Source: Nemophila menziesii | Taxonomy: Eukaryota > Streptophyta > Magnoliopsida > Boraginales > Hydrophyllaceae | Direction: 5' to 3' | Length of the DNA stretch: 64,000 bases | NCBI GenBank assembly: GCA_029959085.1 | Contig: JARWIR010000018.1 | Coordinates: 1,054,001 to 1,118,000, forward strand | Shown: positions 61,564 through 64,000 of the stretch, one piece after another | How the letters are laid out: every line of letters begins with the position of its first letter | Numbering within the stretch: position 1 is the stretch's first letter | The notes under the pieces: model-generated | Seen by the model: only the letters and a program-made list of their open reading frames with translations | The model's database searches: none | What the model was told of the DNA's origin: nothing | Program-made: the position numbers and the translations under genes

Positions 61564-64000
61564 AAGGAGTGTAGGTTTACTTAAGTAACTTCCCACTTTT
61601 ACAAACTATATCTATCAAATAAACAAAAGATATAGTAAAATCTAGATTGGTCAATACAAAAATAAAAATCAAGTAAATAAGTTCAATTAGTAGACCAACA
61701 AAGAAAGATAAATCAAGATAAAAATCTCTGAATACCATTGTCAAACACCGTCAAAGGGACAAGATCCTGTGAAAGATTGTTTCTTCTTTTTAAACCTCTA
61801 TGGTTGTTTAAATAGTAATCCACTTTGCAACAAATTGAACAAAAACGAAATGTTCCATCGATATGTTGTATCAGTGGCTGCTGTAGTAGATATTTGATCC
61901 AACTGTAAAAGGAATAAGTGATGGTTCATTGTTAGACAAGTATTTCTGCAAGTAATTTCGACAATTATACATTTAATTACTATTATTTAACAACACACTT
62001 TTCTGTATAATTTTTATTCTCGTCTATCTACTACACGAAGTAGAAAAGACATGGATGCATTTGTATTTTTTATCATATTTTAAATTAATAAGTATTTTCT
62101 TTTACCACTACTTGTATATCTAATTGAGTTGTATTCTCTATTTCTTTCAAAAGAAAAATAAATTTAACTAATAGTATACATATTATAGTTTTTTATGTTA
62201 CTCTTTCTTAGTATGAATGTTTAGAATAAATGAAAATAGTAGATTAAAAATTACAAATTTAAAAAATTGATATGATAAACTAAACCTCCAATGGAGTCGG
62301 AAATCAATAAATCATATTTTGTACATTATTCTTACATATTTCAAACTCTAAATAAAATTAATTAATAAAATAAAAAAATAAAAATTTTAGTCTGAAACTT
62401 ACCTTTGTAGAAGAAATGTCATGACCAACGACCACTTATGAAATAATTTTCCTGTACGAATACTAATAAATTAAGACACAATATCATCTAAATATTATGT
62501 TTTAAGATCTAAATTTTTTCAAATAATTTAATTTCTAAAAATTAATATGTAAGACAAATAAATTAGAATGCATTCTAGTTAGTAAAATGTGTGCAGAATA
62601 TACACACAACTATTAGGTAATAAAAAAAATACAGTCAAAAGAAATCACGTACCTGAAAGTGATATTATAGGCTGTAAATCTTAGATTTGGGCGTAGAAAA
62701 AAACATAAATAATATAATTATCTAAAAGAAAATATAAATCTAGATGTACAAATGAGACGAAAAAAACAATTTCTTCAAACTTTTTGTATGTTTAATCATA
62801 AAATTGTTGAATGAAAAAAATAATTCAATTTTTGAAGATTGTAAGAAATGAATAGACTAGGTGTATGATTATAGCGTGATAAAATTAAAAACTATGTCAT
62901 AGAATTTTCCCAAAATATTATAATCTTTTGTTGTTTTATGGGCCGAGCCTATTAGTTGAAATACATAAGAAAAATTAGACCATTTTCATTGGGCCATATA
63001 TGTATGTCTAAATTGTGGTTTTTTATCTATTCAAATATAATTTTTAATATAAAATACTCTCGCGTTTTAATTTATTTATGTGTAAATTTAATAAGATCTC
63101 TAATATTTTGCAAGTTGATTAAAAAATATAAAATTTAACGATATAATTATTTTAGTATTTGTTAATGGATTAAGTTGATATAAATGTCTTAGTAGAACTA
63201 GGAAAAAATTAGTTCCTTTAGAATTTAGCTATCCATATATATGTTATTTTCCTTGTGATTGGGTCCTCAAACACATACTATAGTATCTTGATATAATTTT
63301 ATAAACCAGATGAAAGAACAATGACCAATATCACGTATATATGTATGATCAAAAACTAATCTTATAAAAGTTTAATATACTATTATTTTAAAAATGTTAT
63401 GATAATATGAGTATGGAGACAATTCTTACATAATTAAATTTAATTAATATTTATTAATCTAATCTTAATATTGGTAAAATTAACTATCCTTACTATGATT
63501 TGCCTACAAAATATAATAAATATATATTTTGATATTTCATTTATTGATTATATTGAAAAACAAAAAGCAAAACTCTTTATTTGTTGAGATATCAGTTTTT
63601 ATGAAAAATAATAAAGTCTTTGGGAAATGTATGACATGTATGCATAGATTCATTGGAAAGAAGTATACGAAAAATAAATAAATTTAACTTATTTAAAAAT
63701 ATAAAGATGTATATGAAGATAAGGTTATATTGATTGGATGAGAACAAATCGTTATAATGTTGACTCAAACAATGAAATTATTAAACATGAAAAGAAAAAA
63801 AGAAAATGACACTTTTTCTGATTATGTTACCCTAGTTTTACATAATGTTAGGGTGATTAAGAATGAATAGAATGAGCGAGAGAAGGTTATTATAATGATT
63901 GTACCAAAATAAAGATCTCTTAGTTTATTATTGATATGGAGAAATGACCAAACTTTTTAGAATAGTTTCCAAAATAGAAAGAAAAAATATCGTACAAGTA
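61564..64000. repeat. Array monomer 10, cut by the window end
   Basis: Diverged type, partner of monomer 6 at about 20.04 kb. It has a private deletion of about 30 bp near 62874 (TTATAGCGTGATAAAATTA). The window ends before the position equivalent to the 583-bp junction in monomer 6, so it cannot be told whether that junction is repeated. Confidence 0.9.

Larger units (their letters stand above)
17358..64000. repeat. Tandem array of about 4.7-kb monomers (macrosatellite) with higher-order structure
   Basis: Ten head-to-tail copies fill the rest of the window. Landmarks recur in every copy, for example AAG(C/G)AGTGTAG at 17361, 22084, 26740, 31434, 36162, 41507, 46752, 51438, 56185 and 61564, and GGGCCGAGCC at 18813, 23536, 28192, 32885, 37804, 42904, 48204, 52888, 57845 and 62940. 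Copies differ by scattered substitutions, small indels and TA-tract length. Two monomer types exist: the common type and a more diverged type spanning about 38870-44463 and 58910-64000, plus the first 400 bp of the array. Monomers 3-6 and 7-10 form a four-monomer higher-order repeat of about 20.0 kb. The array is strongly AT-rich with no intact gene. It starts inside gag and runs beyond the window end. Confidence 0.95.

Noticed and set aside
17361..64000. CRISPR array or integrated viral repeat as explanation of the regular repeats
   Set aside because: Repeat length (4.7 kb), absence of spacers and viral genes, and plant-type transposon content rule this out.

Overview
This is an AT-rich plant nuclear window, dominated by repeats. 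The plant assignment rests on an Athila-type Ty3/gypsy retrotransposon with a primer site matching plant tRNA-Asp, a DUF4283/zinc-knuckle protein, a CACTA (En/Spm) end with TACCGACGA subterminal repeats, and a plant LINE 3' end. The style of these elements suggests a eudicot, perhaps Solanaceae, but that is a guess. I see no intact conventional gene, no rRNA or tRNA gene and no CRISPR array.

Layout. (1) 1-7392: AT-rich DNA with an orphan CACTA terminus (1573-1870), a small basic ORF behind a TATA box (1048-1425, minus), a phase-consistent but unidentified multi-exon candidate (3482-4688, plus) and two (TA)n tracts. (2) 7393-14158, minus strand: an Athila-like LTR (7393-8900) with its polypurine tract, a long 3' untranslated-type region, a gag remnant with no pol, and upstream of it a DUF4283/CX2CX4HX4C protein with its own TATA box. 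(3) 14230-17357, plus strand: a 5' LTR of the same family, the tRNA-Asp primer site and a broken gag. This gag carries a tiny retroposition footprint (17 T plus CG between 16-bp duplications) and is cut off by the array. (4) 17358 to the window end: a tandem array of ten head-to-tail copies of a monomer of about 4.7 kb.

The array is the striking part. Monomers start near 17361, 22084, 26740, 31434, 36162, 41507, 46752, 51438, 56185 and 61564; the last is cut by the window end. From 26740 onward they form a higher-order repeat of four monomers (about 20.0 kb). The fifth and ninth monomers carry the same 191-bp MITE and the same 5'-truncated LINE at identical sites, so these insertions predate the 20-kb duplication. 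The sixth monomer contains a 583-bp phase jump where two monomer types were joined by unequal exchange. Each complete monomer carries, on the minus strand, a degraded piece of a Raf-like (CTR1/EDR1-type) MAPKKK catalytic domain. The catalytic HRD arginine is replaced by Pro in seven copies and Leu in one, but is Arg in one. The monomer therefore appears to be a gene-derived macrosatellite, not a simple satellite. The short ORFs in the array are repeated noise and are not annotated as genes.
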